The notes beneath the pieces are model-generated. The model saw nothing but the letters and a program-made list of their open reading frames with translations. It was not told the origin of the DNA and made no database searches. 39,772 nucleotides of DNA from an uncultured Oscillospiraceae bacterium (GTDB taxonomy: Bacteria; Bacillota; Clostridia; Oscillospirales; Oscillospiraceae), in the NCBI GenBank assembly GCA_944387285.1, contig CALXEH010000016.1:1-39772 (forward strand), in the 5' to 3' direction. A program made the position numbers and the translations under genes. This document shows positions 1 through 8,250 of the stretch, piece by piece. The first letter of the stretch is position 1. Every line of letters starts with the position of its first letter.

Positions 1-41
1 TGAGTCTCCGTAAAACTCTAAGCGCCATAGGACGCAGCTCC

Positions 42-1712
42 ATGCTGTACCCTATGGCGCTTTTGTCAACAGGGCCAACCTGCTATGCCCCTGAAGATCA
101 TATGGCAACTGAGAAATTTATCGCCTATCACGAGGCTAAAGCCAAGGGCGGGTACGGGCTAATAATAACCGAGGACTATCTTATCTCCCCTGAGTCCGGC
201 GGATTTCAAAATCTCTTCGGTCTATGGAATGACGAATTGGTCGCAAGCCACAGACGGCTCACAGATAGGGTTCACGCTGCCGGCGGGAAGATCGTCTGCC
301 AGATTTATCATGCGGGAAGAGAATCCAAAACCGCATTTACCAAGACAGGTGAGATATTGGCCCCTTCTCCAATCAAAGACCCCACCCAGCCTGAGACGCC
401 GCGTGAACTCACCCGTGAAGAGATAAAAGACTATGTGGTCAAGTTCGCACAGACTGCAGCAGCCGCCCAAAGAGCGGGTTTTGATGGCGTCGAGATTCAC
501 GGCGGGCACGGCTACCTTCTTAACCAGTTCATGTCTCCTTTCTCCAATCGAAGGACTGACGAATACGGCGGTTCAACGACAAACAGAATGCGTTTCCCGC
601 TCGAAGTTGTCAAAGCTGTGCGTGAAGCTGTAGGCCCGGATTATCCAATTTTTTACCGCATATCCAGTCAGGAATATGTTGAAGACGGCCTCACCCTTGA
701 GGAAAGCAAAATAATGGCCATCATGCTCGAAGCCGCCGGAGTGGACTGTATTAATTGCTCTCAGGCAGTATATGCAACACGCTGGCTGATCACTCCACCA
801 AGCTATGTGCCAAATGGCTTCGCCGTCAACAACGCCGCTGAGATAAAAAAGGTCGTCAACATTCCGGTCACTACTGTGGGCCGAATAACCGATCCGCTCA
901 TGGCAGACAGTATCCTCGCCTCAGGCAAGGCCGACATGGTAGTCATGGCACGCGCTTCTCTGGCTGACCCTGAAATGCCTAATAAGGCGAGAGAAGGACG
1001 ATTTGAGGACATAATGTACTGCATAGGCTGCATACAGGGCTGCTCCGGTGAAAACGGAAAGGGCAACCCTATACGCTGCCTGGTAAATCCCAGGACTGGC
1101 ATGGAGAGCGTTTACGACATGGGCCCTGCTGCTGAACCTAAAAAGGTAGCCGTGGCAGGCGGAGGAGTCGCCGGCTGCGAGGCAGCAGTAATAGCGGCCA
1201 TGCGTGGACACAGCGTAAGCCTGTACGAAGCATCCGACAGGCTGGGAGGTCAATGGAATTTGGCATGCATTCCGCCTTCACGCGGCGCTTATAGCACTGT
1301 TGTAAACTGGCAGCGCACGCAATTGAGGAAATATGAAGCAAGCGTGCATCTGAACACCACCTTTACAGCCGAACTTGCTCTCCAGGAACGCCCGGACGTC
1401 GTTATCGTCGCTACAGGCAGCCGCCCCTTCAAGCCTCCCATAAAAGGCTCTGACCTTCCGCATGTGGTATTTGCCCATGATGTACTGCGCGGCAAAGTGG
1501 AGTTGGGAGAAAACGTCGTTGTAATAGGCGGCGGACTTGTTGGCTCTGAGACCGCTGAACATTTCAGCTGCCACAAACCGGGCAAGTACACAATTATAGA
1601 AATGATGGATGACATAGTTCGTGACGGCATCGCCAACAGCAATCTTTTCCTGAAAAAACACTCAAGGAAAACAATGCTGATGTATTCACTTCCTCAACCG
1701 TCACTGAGATAA
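42..1712 (+). CDS. 2-enoate reductase / BaiCD-type NADH:flavin oxidoreductase (5' partial, frameshifted)
   Basis: Multi-domain flavoenzyme of the Old Yellow Enzyme / 2,4-dienoyl-CoA reductase family, which reduces activated C=C bonds of enoates, enones or enoyl-CoAs with NAD(P)H via FMN, an Fe-S cluster and FAD. Residues 1-320 form the TIM barrel, with the family motif EIHGGHGYLLNQF followed by SPFSNRRTDEYGG. A C-x2-C-x3-C-x11-C cluster at Cys327/330/334/346 fits a 4Fe-4S site. Two Rossmann motifs follow: VAVAGGGVAG near 369 and VVVIGGGLVG near 492. The frame is open to the left edge of the window and the usual first ~20 residues are missing after ATG 42, so the true start is probably upstream. 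The frame ends early at 1712, and the missing C-terminus continues in another frame (1658-1927). It heads a cluster with DUF169, GntP and MFS genes. Substrate unknown; a steroid or bile-acid role cannot be claimed from this alone. Confidence 0.85.
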   Translation: MLYPMALLSTGPTCYAPEDHMATEKFIAYHEAKAKGGYGLIITEDYLISPESGGFQNLFGLWNDELVASHRRLTDRVHAAGGKIVCQIYHAGRESKTAFTKTGEILAPSPIKDPTQPETPRELTREEIKDYVVKFAQTAAAAQRAGFDGVEIHGGHGYLLNQFMSPFSNRRTDEYGGSTTNRMRFPLEVVKAVREAVGPDYPIFYRISSQEYVEDGLTLEESKIMAIMLEAAGVDCINCSQAVYATRWLITPPSYVPNGFAVNNAAEIKKVVNIPVTTVGRITDPLMADSILASGKADMVVMARASLADPEMPNKAREGRFEDIMYCIGCIQGCSGENGKGNPIRCLVNPRTGMESVYDMGPAAEPKKVAVAGGGVAGCEAAVIAAMRGHSVSLYEASDRLGGQWNLACIPPSRGAYSTVVNWQRTQLRKYEASVHLNTTFTAELALQERPDVVIVATGSRPFKPPIKGSDLPHVVFAHDVLRGKVELGENVVVIGGGLVGSETAEHFSCHKPGKYTIIEMMDDIVRDGIANSNLFLKKHSRKTMLMYSLPQPSLR

Positions 1713-1927
1713 CCGAGGACTCGGTCAAATTTAACACAGCGGATGGAACCGAACACTCTGTCAAAGCAGATACAGTGGTCATGGCCGTCGGCGTGAAGGC
1801 GGATACCAGCCTTGCCGACGAGCTGCAGGACCTGGGATTCAAGGTTGTTTTAGCGGGTGACGCACATGACATCAAAAACGGTTACCGCAATATCCGCGAG
1901 GGCTTTGAGGCCGGATACAATATTTGA
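1658..1927 (+). pseudogene. Displaced C-terminal end of the 2-enoate reductase gene
   Basis: Translation in this frame gives the expected end of the preceding flavoenzyme: TLKENNADVFTSS, then VVMAVGVKAD, VVLAGDAHD and a final REGFEAGYNI before TGA at 1925-1927. The AGDAHD stretch is the FAD-pyrophosphate motif conserved at the end of this family. It connects to the upstream frame at the run of six A bases at 1653-1658. One extra A, or a -1 slip on the AAA-AAA lysine codons, restores a single continuous protein. It has no start codon or ribosome binding site of its own, so it is not a separate gene. A true mutation, a homopolymer sequencing error and programmed slippage all remain possible. 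Confidence 0.8.
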
Positions 1928-1974
1928 CCATGGCCGGACTTGATAACAAATCATGTGAAAGGATGGACTTTATT

Positions 1975-2739
1975 ATGGATAAGACATATTCTTTCGCCAG
2001 CTATGACTGGCAGGAGCAGAACAAGAGATACACTGCCCTTGTAAAGCCGCAGCACTTCGCCGTAGCTGTCAAATTCATCCATTCCAAAGAGGAGCTTGAT
2101 GCGATACCTGACGTACATCCCTTTACTCAGCCCGGGTATTCATGTCGTGTTATAGGCCTTGCCTCATTTCTCAACTACCCCGTTGCCCTAACGCGAGACA
2201 AGCAGGCCTTCTACTATTGCGCTGGCGCAAACGGTTTGGGTGAGAAAAATGAAGACTGGCTGGCAGGCGTACCCATGGCGAGCGACCCGACCCGCTGGTT
2301 CCGCACGCTGGAGGCCTCCAAAGCTCATACCGATGAAATGCTCAAGACCGCTCCCGATGGGCTCTATGCCATTGCCGCTGCCGCGCTGCATTTGAACGCA
2401 ATAAAAGATCCTGACGTCATCGTCTGCCAGCTGGTACCTGCAGCGGTATTTATGATGCTCTCAGGCCTTATAGAGAACAATTACCACCGCATTGACCTGC
2501 CGTTCATTGGCGAATCTTCATGCTGCGATACTTGGAACTATACTGCAAAGACCGGCAAACCTGGTGTCTCCTTCGGCTGCCGTGGCGACAAAACCCAGGG
2601 TCTTCTGCCTGATATCGAGATGCGCCTTTCCATGACTCCTGATGACTTTGAAATCGCTCTCCAAGGCCTCGAACGGCTGCGCGACAGCGGCATTAATTAC
2701 CCCTGCTGCTGCAGCAGGGTCCCTCCGGAACTTAAATGA
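1975..2739 (+). CDS. DUF169 family protein
   Basis: About 254 residues, resembling the DUF169 (COG2043) family of soluble proteins of unknown biochemical function found in anaerobes. Visible traits are the early hydrophilic alpha/beta region with AVKFIHSKEEL, a GYSCRVIGL cysteine-arginine motif, a conserved-looking FIGESSCCDTW segment and a CRGDKT stretch near the end. There is no signal peptide or membrane segment. ATG 1975 is preferred because AAAGGA lies about 11 bases upstream; earlier in-frame starts (TTG 1924, ATG 1930, ATG 1963) would give an N-terminus that does not look conserved. It follows the flavoenzyme by under 50 bases and is probably co-transcribed with it. The last residues (CCCSRVPPELK) look odd. 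A terminator hairpin follows at 2800. Confidence 0.6.
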   Translation: MDKTYSFASYDWQEQNKRYTALVKPQHFAVAVKFIHSKEELDAIPDVHPFTQPGYSCRVIGLASFLNYPVALTRDKQAFYYCAGANGLGEKNEDWLAGVPMASDPTRWFRTLEASKAHTDEMLKTAPDGLYAIAAAALHLNAIKDPDVIVCQLVPAAVFMMLSGLIENNYHRIDLPFIGESSCCDTWNYTAKTGKPGVSFGCRGDKTQGLLPDIEMRLSMTPDDFEIALQGLERLRDSGINYPCCCSRVPPELK

Positions 2740-2799
2740 CCTCGCAAAACGTGGATTCCATTTTGGCAGCAGGATTGCGATAAGCCATCAAAGGCAAAG

Positions 2800-2831
2800 T
2801 AGGGATAAAGCCAAAGCTTTATCCCTATTTT
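2800..2831 (+). terminator. Intrinsic terminator between DUF169 and GntP genes
   Basis: Perfect 11-bp stem TAGGGATAAAG / CTTTATCCCTA with a 6-base loop, followed by TTTTG. It lies downstream of the DUF169 stop and just before the permease gene, so it ends or attenuates the upstream transcript. Confidence 0.75.
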
Positions 2832-2862
2832 GAAACAGAAGAGAGGATGTTCAGCTGAAGTT

Positions 2863-4164
2863 ATGGGTTTATTTTGTATTTTTTTGTGCATCGTATTGCT
2901 GGCGATCTTATGCATGCTCGGAGTACATGTAATTCTCTCCAGCGTGATCTCTGCCGTGATACTTTGTATACTTTTAGGCCTGCCAATTTACGACTCGATA
3001 ATGGGCCCCATGATGACTGGTTTCGGCAGCTTTATCTCAACTTATTTCGTACTTATACTCCTGGGCGGTTTTTTGTCCTCCATACTCGCCCAGTCTGGTT
3101 CTACCGAATCCATAGCTAGGGCTCTTTCCCGTGCTTTCGGCACAAAATATACCATGGTGGCCATTGTATGCATTGGAGTCGTCCTGGGTCTTGGCGGGGT
3201 TAATATGTACGTCGCATATTTTGCGGTAATGCCGATCGCTTTCAGCATGCTGCGGCGGGCTGATTTGCCCAGACGGCTTTGGATCGGGGCCTGGGTAGCT
3301 GGTACCTCCACTTTTGCCATGACTGGGCCTTTTGTTCCTACAATGCAGAATGCCGTCGGTATCAAATATCTAGGTACAACCGCGGCTGCAGGCTGGCAAG
3401 TTGGACTTATCGGCTGGATACCTTTCGGCCTTTTGGTCGTCTATCACGAGTATCGCTCTGGAGTAAGGGCAAAAAAGAGGGGCGAGCATTTCATTGCTCG
3501 CCCGGACGACAAATTCTATGACGCTGCATCGGATGATAACCTTCCGCACTGGCTCCTTCCCGTTATACCAATCGCGCTGTTGATACTTCTCATGAATATT
3601 TTGGCTTGGCAGATAGAGATATGCCTGCTCCTCTCGGCTTTTTCCGCTGCTGTAATGCTATGGAAGTATCTCCCGCGCGGTCGGGGAGAAATCACGAAGC
3701 TTGTCAAGGATACACTCGGCAACGTATCAATAGCAGTGCTTACCCCCGCAGCCACTGTTGGTTTTGCCTCTCTGGTCACAAGCACAGACGCGTTCGCCGG
3801 TCTTTCTGCTACCGCCGCCGAAATGAATTGGGATCCCTTTGTAACGTCTGCTGCTGTGGCAGGGCTTGGCGCATGTTTTTCAGGTTCATGTGTGGCAGGT
3901 CTTTCCATCTCGTTTCCTACCTGCCTGCAGATGTTCGGCAACTCCGGTATTAACCTTGAAACGCTGCACCGAGTTGCTACAATAGGCGCCGGTACCATTG
4001 ACTCCCTTCCTTATTCCGGGGCTCTCAATATGTACGCACAGGTCGCTGGAGAAAAAATGAAAGATGTATACTGGGACATATTTTTCGTTTCTGTACTATG
4101 CCCCATAGGAGCCACCACCCTGTCTATTTTGTCCGCATATCTACTAGGATTCGCCTATACCTGA
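2863..4164 (+). CDS. GntP-like (gluconate:H+ symporter family) permease
   Basis: Very hydrophobic protein of about 433 residues with roughly 11-13 predicted membrane spans, resembling the GntP/COG2610 symporters that import gluconate and other organic acids with protons. Features include a long N-terminal hydrophobic pair of helices, the LLGGFLSSILAQSGS segment after the second or third span (typical of the family), a small soluble loop around residues 190-225 (charged, YHEYRSGVRAKKRGEHF), and a glycine/serine-rich GACFSGSCVAGLSISFPT segment. The likely start is ATG 2863. A TTG at 2830 is in frame but overlaps the preceding terminator's T-tract, so I reject it. It is followed at 36 bases by the MFS gene. 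The substrate is presumably an organic acid handled by the flavoenzyme cluster; that link is inference. Confidence 0.6.
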   Translation: MGLFCIFLCIVLLAILCMLGVHVILSSVISAVILCILLGLPIYDSIMGPMMTGFGSFISTYFVLILLGGFLSSILAQSGSTESIARALSRAFGTKYTMVAIVCIGVVLGLGGVNMYVAYFAVMPIAFSMLRRADLPRRLWIGAWVAGTSTFAMTGPFVPTMQNAVGIKYLGTTAAAGWQVGLIGWIPFGLLVVYHEYRSGVRAKKRGEHFIARPDDKFYDAASDDNLPHWLLPVIPIALLILLMNILAWQIEICLLLSAFSAAVMLWKYLPRGRGEITKLVKDTLGNVSIAVLTPAATVGFASLVTSTDAFAGLSATAAEMNWDPFVTSAAVAGLGACFSGSCVAGLSISFPTCLQMFGNSGINLETLHRVATIGAGTIDSLPYSGALNMYAQVAGEKMKDVYWDIFFVSVLCPIGATTLSILSAYLLGFAYT

Positions 4165-4200
4165 TAAGGGCATGTGTTGTCTACGGCAGGAGGGCTGGCT

Positions 4201-5367
4201 ATGAACACCCGCACGAAGCATAATAGGGCTTTATTCATTGCCGCGACCGTACTTTTCTGGTTTTCTCAATATGTTTATATTCCCAACTTCACCCCTTACC
4301 TTACATCTTTCCTGGTCATGCCGGCCTCTACGGCCGGCATGATAATAGGGGCTTATGGCCTGACCCAGGCACTCCTGCGTGTTCCTGTTGGTCTAGTCGG
4401 CGTAAAAGCTGACCACAGCCGTCATGTAATGCTGATCGGCTGTGCCTGTCTCGTTCTTTCCTCGACGCTGTTAAGCTTCTTTAAATCCGGAATCGTGCTC
4501 TGGCTGTCTAGAGCACTGGCCGGCGTTGGCGCCGCTTCATGGGTTTGCTTTACCGTTTACTACAGCAGCAACTTCAGCCGCAGCACTGAGCATAATATGG
4601 GTGCCATGGTAATTGCCAACAATCTGGGAATGTTTCTAGCATATTCCACTTCAGCCGCACTCAGCGACATGTCCGGAATCAGCGCTCTTTTCGGATTGAG
4701 TACCGCAGCAGCATTCGCTGCAGTTGCGCTGTTGTGCATACTGTTTTCTATGTGCGGCAAGGTGGTGGAAGCGCCCCCAGCTGCAATCTCTGCAGGATTC
4801 CTAGATATCCTGCGTAATCGAAAGATTTGGATGTGCGCTTCATTTACTGCGCTTTCCCAGTTCGTATCTTTTGCTACTATGATATCGTTTTCTGCAAGCT
4901 ACGCCGCATCCATTGGCTGCTCAGGAACGCAAATCGGGTTTATATCAATTGTAAACACTGCTGCTGGTATTGCAGCTCCAGCTATCATTGCCGGCAAACC
5001 TGTGGACGGCACTCATGGCGCGCGGCTTGTCACCATAGGTTTCGCATGTTTATTTCTGTATTGTGCACTTCTGCCCAGATGCGAAAGCTTTGCCGCTCTA
5101 CTGGGGCTTCAATTTACAGGTGGCCTAGGCAGAAATCTTATCATGACCTCACAAATGTCTGAGGCAGTCGCCGGGATCCCCTCAGAGCTGCGAGCTCCGG
5201 CTATGGGAATATTCCAGAGTGTGTACGGCTTGGGTATGATGCTGGGTCCTATAGCTATGGGTGCTTTGTTAGATTATACCTCAGGATATGTTCAGTCCTT
5301 TGGAGCAATGGCTGCACTCTGTTTATGTTGTGCTGCTGCCCCTGCGTTGATTTGCCGCGGCAAATAA
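4201..5367 (+). CDS. Major facilitator superfamily transporter
   Basis: Polytopic membrane protein of about 388 residues with 12 predicted helices, fitting the MFS drug/metabolite family. The helix 2-3 region carries the usual MFS loop (GLVGVKADHSRHVM, replacing the canonical GxLaDrxGrkx). The second half begins at about residue 200 after a cytoplasmic loop with several charges. ATG 4201 is chosen because AGGAGG lies at 4188-4193 with ideal spacing; the earlier TTG at 4174 has no such site. It lies 36 bases after the GntP-like permease, so the cluster encodes two different transporters, perhaps an importer and an exporter. Substrate unknown. Confidence 0.8.
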   Translation: MNTRTKHNRALFIAATVLFWFSQYVYIPNFTPYLTSFLVMPASTAGMIIGAYGLTQALLRVPVGLVGVKADHSRHVMLIGCACLVLSSTLLSFFKSGIVLWLSRALAGVGAASWVCFTVYYSSNFSRSTEHNMGAMVIANNLGMFLAYSTSAALSDMSGISALFGLSTAAAFAAVALLCILFSMCGKVVEAPPAAISAGFLDILRNRKIWMCASFTALSQFVSFATMISFSASYAASIGCSGTQIGFISIVNTAAGIAAPAIIAGKPVDGTHGARLVTIGFACLFLYCALLPRCESFAALLGLQFTGGLGRNLIMTSQMSEAVAGIPSELRAPAMGIFQSVYGLGMMLGPIAMGALLDYTSGYVQSFGAMAALCLCCAAAPALICRGK

Positions 5368-5388
5368 CCACAGGGCCCCTATAAACTG

Positions 5389-5417
5389 TTGCGTGTGTTG
5401 TTTCACTGTGCTATAAT
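5389..5417 (+). promoter_or_regulatory. Sigma-A promoter of the TetR gene
   Basis: TTGCGT (5389-5394) and TATAAT (5412-5417) separated by 17 bases, about 45 bases upstream of the tetR-like ATG. It suggests the regulator is transcribed separately from the cluster upstream. Confidence 0.65.
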
Positions 5418-5462
5418 ACAATAAATACATAATAATACTTTTGCCAATGAAAGGGCTACGAA

Positions 5463-6074
5463 ATGAGTAACACAGAGAAAATTCGTAAGGCAACCCGACG
5501 GCAACAGAAATCGGATATAACAAGAGATAAAATCTACCGTACGGCCGCTAAAATGCTTGAAAAATATGACTTTAACAGCATCACCGTGCGTAACATATGT
5601 GAGGAAGCGAACGTATCTACGGGGACATTTTATCACTTTTTTGGTTCTAAAGAGAACTTATGGACCTATTTTTTGTCCGGCGGCCTGGAAGAATATGCCG
5701 TTAATTACAAAATTAAATATGAAGGCGACATATCCGAATATATATCGGAAGTTTACGAAATATATCTTAGTTACTGCGTAGATATAGGAATTGAGTTCCT
5801 TGCGCACTATTATTCCGGAACGAACAAACAGTTATCCAGAAGTTATAAAGGAGCGGACATGCGTCCTGTCTCCATATGGATAAGGTCTGGCATTGAAGAG
5901 GCAAAAAAGGCCGGGGAGCTTTCGGATAGCATATCTACGGAAGAACTTATCCACGATATATGTGTGCTAATAAAAGGCTGCATTTTCGAATGGTGTGTTA
6001 GTGAAGGGGACTTTGACCTGATAGGCTACTCTAAGAAGCTGATTTCTCAACATATGCGCGGTGTATTAAACTAG
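5463..6074 (+). CDS. TetR/AcrR family transcriptional regulator
   Basis: A 203-residue regulator with the N-terminal TetR helix-turn-helix: residues about 20-66 read TRDKIYRTAAKMLEKYDF, SITVRNICEEANVSTGTF and YHFFGSKENLW, the classic three-helix pattern. The remaining ~135 residues form the ligand-binding and dimer domain (helical, several Tyr and Cys, no recognisable ligand motif). It has its own promoter and a GAAAGGG site before ATG 5463. By position it probably represses the enoate-reductase/transporter cluster just upstream, responding to a pathway metabolite; that is inference. Its base composition is less GC-rich than the genes from 6489 on. Confidence 0.85.
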   Translation: MSNTEKIRKATRRQQKSDITRDKIYRTAAKMLEKYDFNSITVRNICEEANVSTGTFYHFFGSKENLWTYFLSGGLEEYAVNYKIKYEGDISEYISEVYEIYLSYCVDIGIEFLAHYYSGTNKQLSRSYKGADMRPVSIWIRSGIEEAKKAGELSDSISTEELIHDICVLIKGCIFEWCVSEGDFDLIGYSKKLISQHMRGVLN

Positions 6075-6241
6075 TCTTGGGCATGCACCGGTACAGCGTG
6101 GTACAGAAATAAGGCAAAAACGGTATTCTGTAAGAGGCATTTGAAGGGGATTTACTTATACTAACGCGATATCACAGCAATGGTGTGGGGCTTGTTGTCC
6201 GTAACAATTGGCGGCAAGCCTTTAAGTTTTGCCTTAGCTAA

Positions 6242-6285
6242 AATAATCCGAACCCATTTCCTATTGGAAATGGGTTCGGATTATT
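6242..6285 (-). terminator. Terminator of tRNA-Leu
   Basis: Perfect 20-bp inverted repeat with a 4-base loop (arms 6242-6261 and 6266-6285). On the minus strand it follows the tRNA 3' end by a few bases and runs into TTATTTTAG. On the plus strand it could also stop readthrough from the TetR gene. Confidence 0.8.
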
Positions 6286-6291
6286 CTTGTT

Positions 6292-6376
6292 TGGTGCGGG
6301 TAAAGGGGGTCGAACCCTTACGGATCTCTCCACAGGAACCTAAATCCTGCGCGTCTGCCAATTCCGCCATACCCGC
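6292..6376 (-). tRNA. tRNA-Leu (anticodon UAG)
   Basis: The minus strand reads a class II tRNA of 85 bases, starting GCGGGTATGGCGGAAT and ending GGTTCGACCCC then TTTACCCGC-A-CCA. The acceptor arms pair (GCGGGTA with TACCCGC), the CCA is encoded, and the anticodon loop is TTTAGGT between CAGGA and TCCTG, giving anticodon TAG. A long variable arm is present, as expected for leucine. It decodes CUA. Confidence 0.95.
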
Positions 6377-6385
6377 GTATTTGTT

Positions 6386-6415
6386 ATATTACTACGTTTT
6401 CGCCTCGCCTGTCAA
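6386..6415 (-). promoter_or_regulatory. Promoter of tRNA-Leu
   Basis: On the minus strand TTGACA (6410-6415) is followed after 18 bases by TAATAT (6386-6391), ten bases upstream of the tRNA 5' end. It is back to back with the promoter of the DUF554 gene. Confidence 0.7.
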
Positions 6416-6424
6416 CTTGCGCTA

Positions 6425-6453
6425 TTGACATCCTTCGCCGGGAATTGTATCAT
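6425..6453 (+). promoter_or_regulatory. Promoter of the DUF554-EamA pair
   Basis: TTGACA (6425-6430), 17 bases, TATCAT (6448-6453), 35 bases upstream of ATG 6489. Strong sigma-A match. Confidence 0.75.
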
Positions 6454-6488
6454 TTCCATGCTGTTTTTACTTAAAGGGAGGGCTGTCC

Positions 6489-7193
6489 ATGCTTGGTGTG
6501 CTTGCCAATTCAGGGGCCGTGCTGGCCGGCGGGCTCGTGGGGCTGCTGTTCAGGGGAAAAATAAAGGAAAAATACACCTCCGCGCTCATGGCCGCGCTCG
6601 CCTTGGTCAGCCTGGGCCTCGGCATCATCTGCGTCATCGGCACCTCTGATACGCTCTGCCTCATCCTCTGCGTATCGCTCGGTACGCTCATAGGCGAGCT
6701 GCTAAGGATAGACGACGGGGTCGAGGCCCTGGGCCGCCTGGCCGAACGGAAACTCGCCAAAAACGACGGCGGCTTCGCCCAGGCCTTCGTCTCCTGCTCC
6801 ATCCTCTTCTGCGTCGGCAGCATGGCCGTCATGGGCGGCGTGGAGGCGGGCATAAACGGGGATAACTCCATCTACTACGCCAAGGCCGTGCTCGACTTCG
6901 TGGCCTCGCTCGCCTTCGGCGCAGGGCTCGGCGCCGGCGCCGCCGCCTCCGCCGTCTGCGTCCTCGTCTGCGAGGGCGCGCTCACCCTGCTTGCTTCACT
7001 CGTCGCGCCCTATCTGGGCCAGGATGTCGTGAACGAGATGTCCGCCGTCGGCGGCGTGCTGCTGCTCGGCCTCGCCATAAACCTGCTCGGCCTCGGCAAA
7101 GAGCGCCTGCGCGTTGCCAACATGCTGCCCGGGGTCTTCCTGCCCATCGCCTATCTGCCGCTCTACGGCTGGCTGAGTTCCCTGGCGGCATGA
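6489..7193 (+). CDS. DUF554 family membrane protein
   Basis: A 234-residue integral membrane protein matching the DUF554 (YdfK/YqgA) family of unknown function. Traits: N-terminal MLGVLANSGAVLAGGLVGLLF, the GTLIGELLRID motif near residue 65, SILFCVGSMAVMGG near 105, and a final SAVGGVLLLGLAINLLGL then PGVFLPIAYLPL. About six or seven membrane spans. GGGAGG lies 7-8 bases before ATG 6489. Its stop overlaps the next start (ATGA, 4 bases), so it is translationally coupled to the EamA transporter. The family is typical of Firmicutes; a transport role is plausible but unproven. Confidence 0.85.
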   Translation: MLGVLANSGAVLAGGLVGLLFRGKIKEKYTSALMAALALVSLGLGIICVIGTSDTLCLILCVSLGTLIGELLRIDDGVEALGRLAERKLAKNDGGFAQAFVSCSILFCVGSMAVMGGVEAGINGDNSIYYAKAVLDFVASLAFGAGLGAGAAASAVCVLVCEGALTLLASLVAPYLGQDVVNEMSAVGGVLLLGLAINLLGLGKERLRVANMLPGVFLPIAYLPLYGWLSSLAA

Positions 7194-8083
7194 GCAGGCA
7201 CAAGTATACGGCGGCTATACTCGCCGCGGGCTGTCTCTGGGGCTTCATGGGCCTGTTCCGCAGATACATGGGCGAGCTCGGTTTTTCGGCCTCCGACCTC
7301 ATCGTCCTGCGCTGCGGCGTCGCGGCCCTGGGCTTTGCGCTCACCCTGCTCTTCACAGGCCCCGCCCAATTCAAAATACGGCTGCGCGACGCCTGGTGCT
7401 TTCTCGGCAGCGGCATCGTCAGCCTGCTGTTTTTTACCTTCTGCTACTTCCAGGCCATGAACTACATGAGCCTTTCCGCCGCGGCCATCCTGCTCTACAC
7501 CGCGCCGGCCATAGTTACGCTGCTGTCCGCCCTGCTCTTCCGCGAACGGCTCACGGCGATCAAGCTCGCCGCCGTGGCCCTGGCCTTCCTGGGCTGCGCG
7601 CTGGTCTCAGGCCTGGGTGCGGGCGAGATGGCGCTCTCGGCCGCGGGCATACTCTACGGCCTCGGCGCCGGCCTGGGCTACGCGCTCTACAGCATCTTCG
7701 CCCGCTGCGCCCTGCAGCGGGGCTATTCGAGCAACACCATAAACTTCTACTCCTGCCTGCTCGCGGCTATAGGCGCTATGCTGATCTGGGGCACGGACGG
7801 GGTCTTCGAGACCGCCGCGGCCTCGGTGCTCAACCTGGGCCTCGCGCTCGGCGCGGGCATACTCACCTGCTTCCTGCCCTATCTGCTCTACACCTACGGC
7901 CTCACGGGCATGGAGACCGGGCGCGCCTCCATCATGGCCTCCGTTGAGCCCGTGGTCGCCACCCTCGTCGGCGCGGCCGTCTTCCACGAGAGCATGAGCG
8001 CGCTCTCATACGCGGGCGTGGTGCTCGTCCTCTCCGCCGTCGTGCTGCTGAACGTGAAGCCCGGAAAGAAGAAGGCCGGATGA
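7190..8083 (+). CDS. EamA/DMT superfamily transporter
   Basis: A 297-residue, ten-helix protein of the drug/metabolite transporter superfamily made of two EamA repeats: residues about 7-140 (ending TAIKLAAVALAFLGCALV) and about 150-290 (ending LSYAGVVLVLSAVVLLNV). The repeat signatures TAPAIVTLLSALLFRERL and SVEPVVATLVGAAVFHE sit at the expected end of each half. It probably exports or imports a small metabolite or amino acid. The start overlaps the DUF554 stop, and both depend on the promoter at 6425. A GC-rich imperfect inverted repeat without a T-tract follows at about 8090-8135. Confidence 0.88.
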   Translation: MSRHKYTAAILAAGCLWGFMGLFRRYMGELGFSASDLIVLRCGVAALGFALTLLFTGPAQFKIRLRDAWCFLGSGIVSLLFFTFCYFQAMNYMSLSAAAILLYTAPAIVTLLSALLFRERLTAIKLAAVALAFLGCALVSGLGAGEMALSAAGILYGLGAGLGYALYSIFARCALQRGYSSNTINFYSCLLAAIGAMLIWGTDGVFETAAASVLNLGLALGAGILTCFLPYLLYTYGLTGMETGRASIMASVEPVVATLVGAAVFHESMSALSYAGVVLVLSAVVLLNVKPGKKKAG

Positions 8084-8186
8084 CGCAGCAGCGGCGGCGA
8101 TAGGCGGCGGCAGCTTTCAAGGCGCCGCCGCCGCTCACACCCGGTGCGGGACGCGGGCGGCCGGTACTGCTGGAATATGCCTCCCG

Positions 8187-8215
8187 TTGAAATGTTCATA
8201 AATCTGTGGTATCAT
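8187..8215 (+). promoter_or_regulatory. Promoter of the GH25 lipoprotein gene
   Basis: TTGAAA (8187-8192), 17 bases, TATCAT (8210-8215), 35 bases before ATG 8251. Confidence 0.7.
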
Positions 8216-8250
8216 GTGTCGGATCCTGACGGTGACGAAAGGAATTTGAC

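Noticed and set aside
2642..2833. Alternative reading-frame continuation of the DUF169 protein after a frameshift near 2700
   Set aside because: The odd CCCS tail suggests it, but I cannot recall a conserved end that supports either frame.
2830..2862. TTG start for the GntP permease
   Set aside because: It lies in the T-tract of the terminator at 2800-2831; ATG 2863 begins the hydrophobic protein directly.
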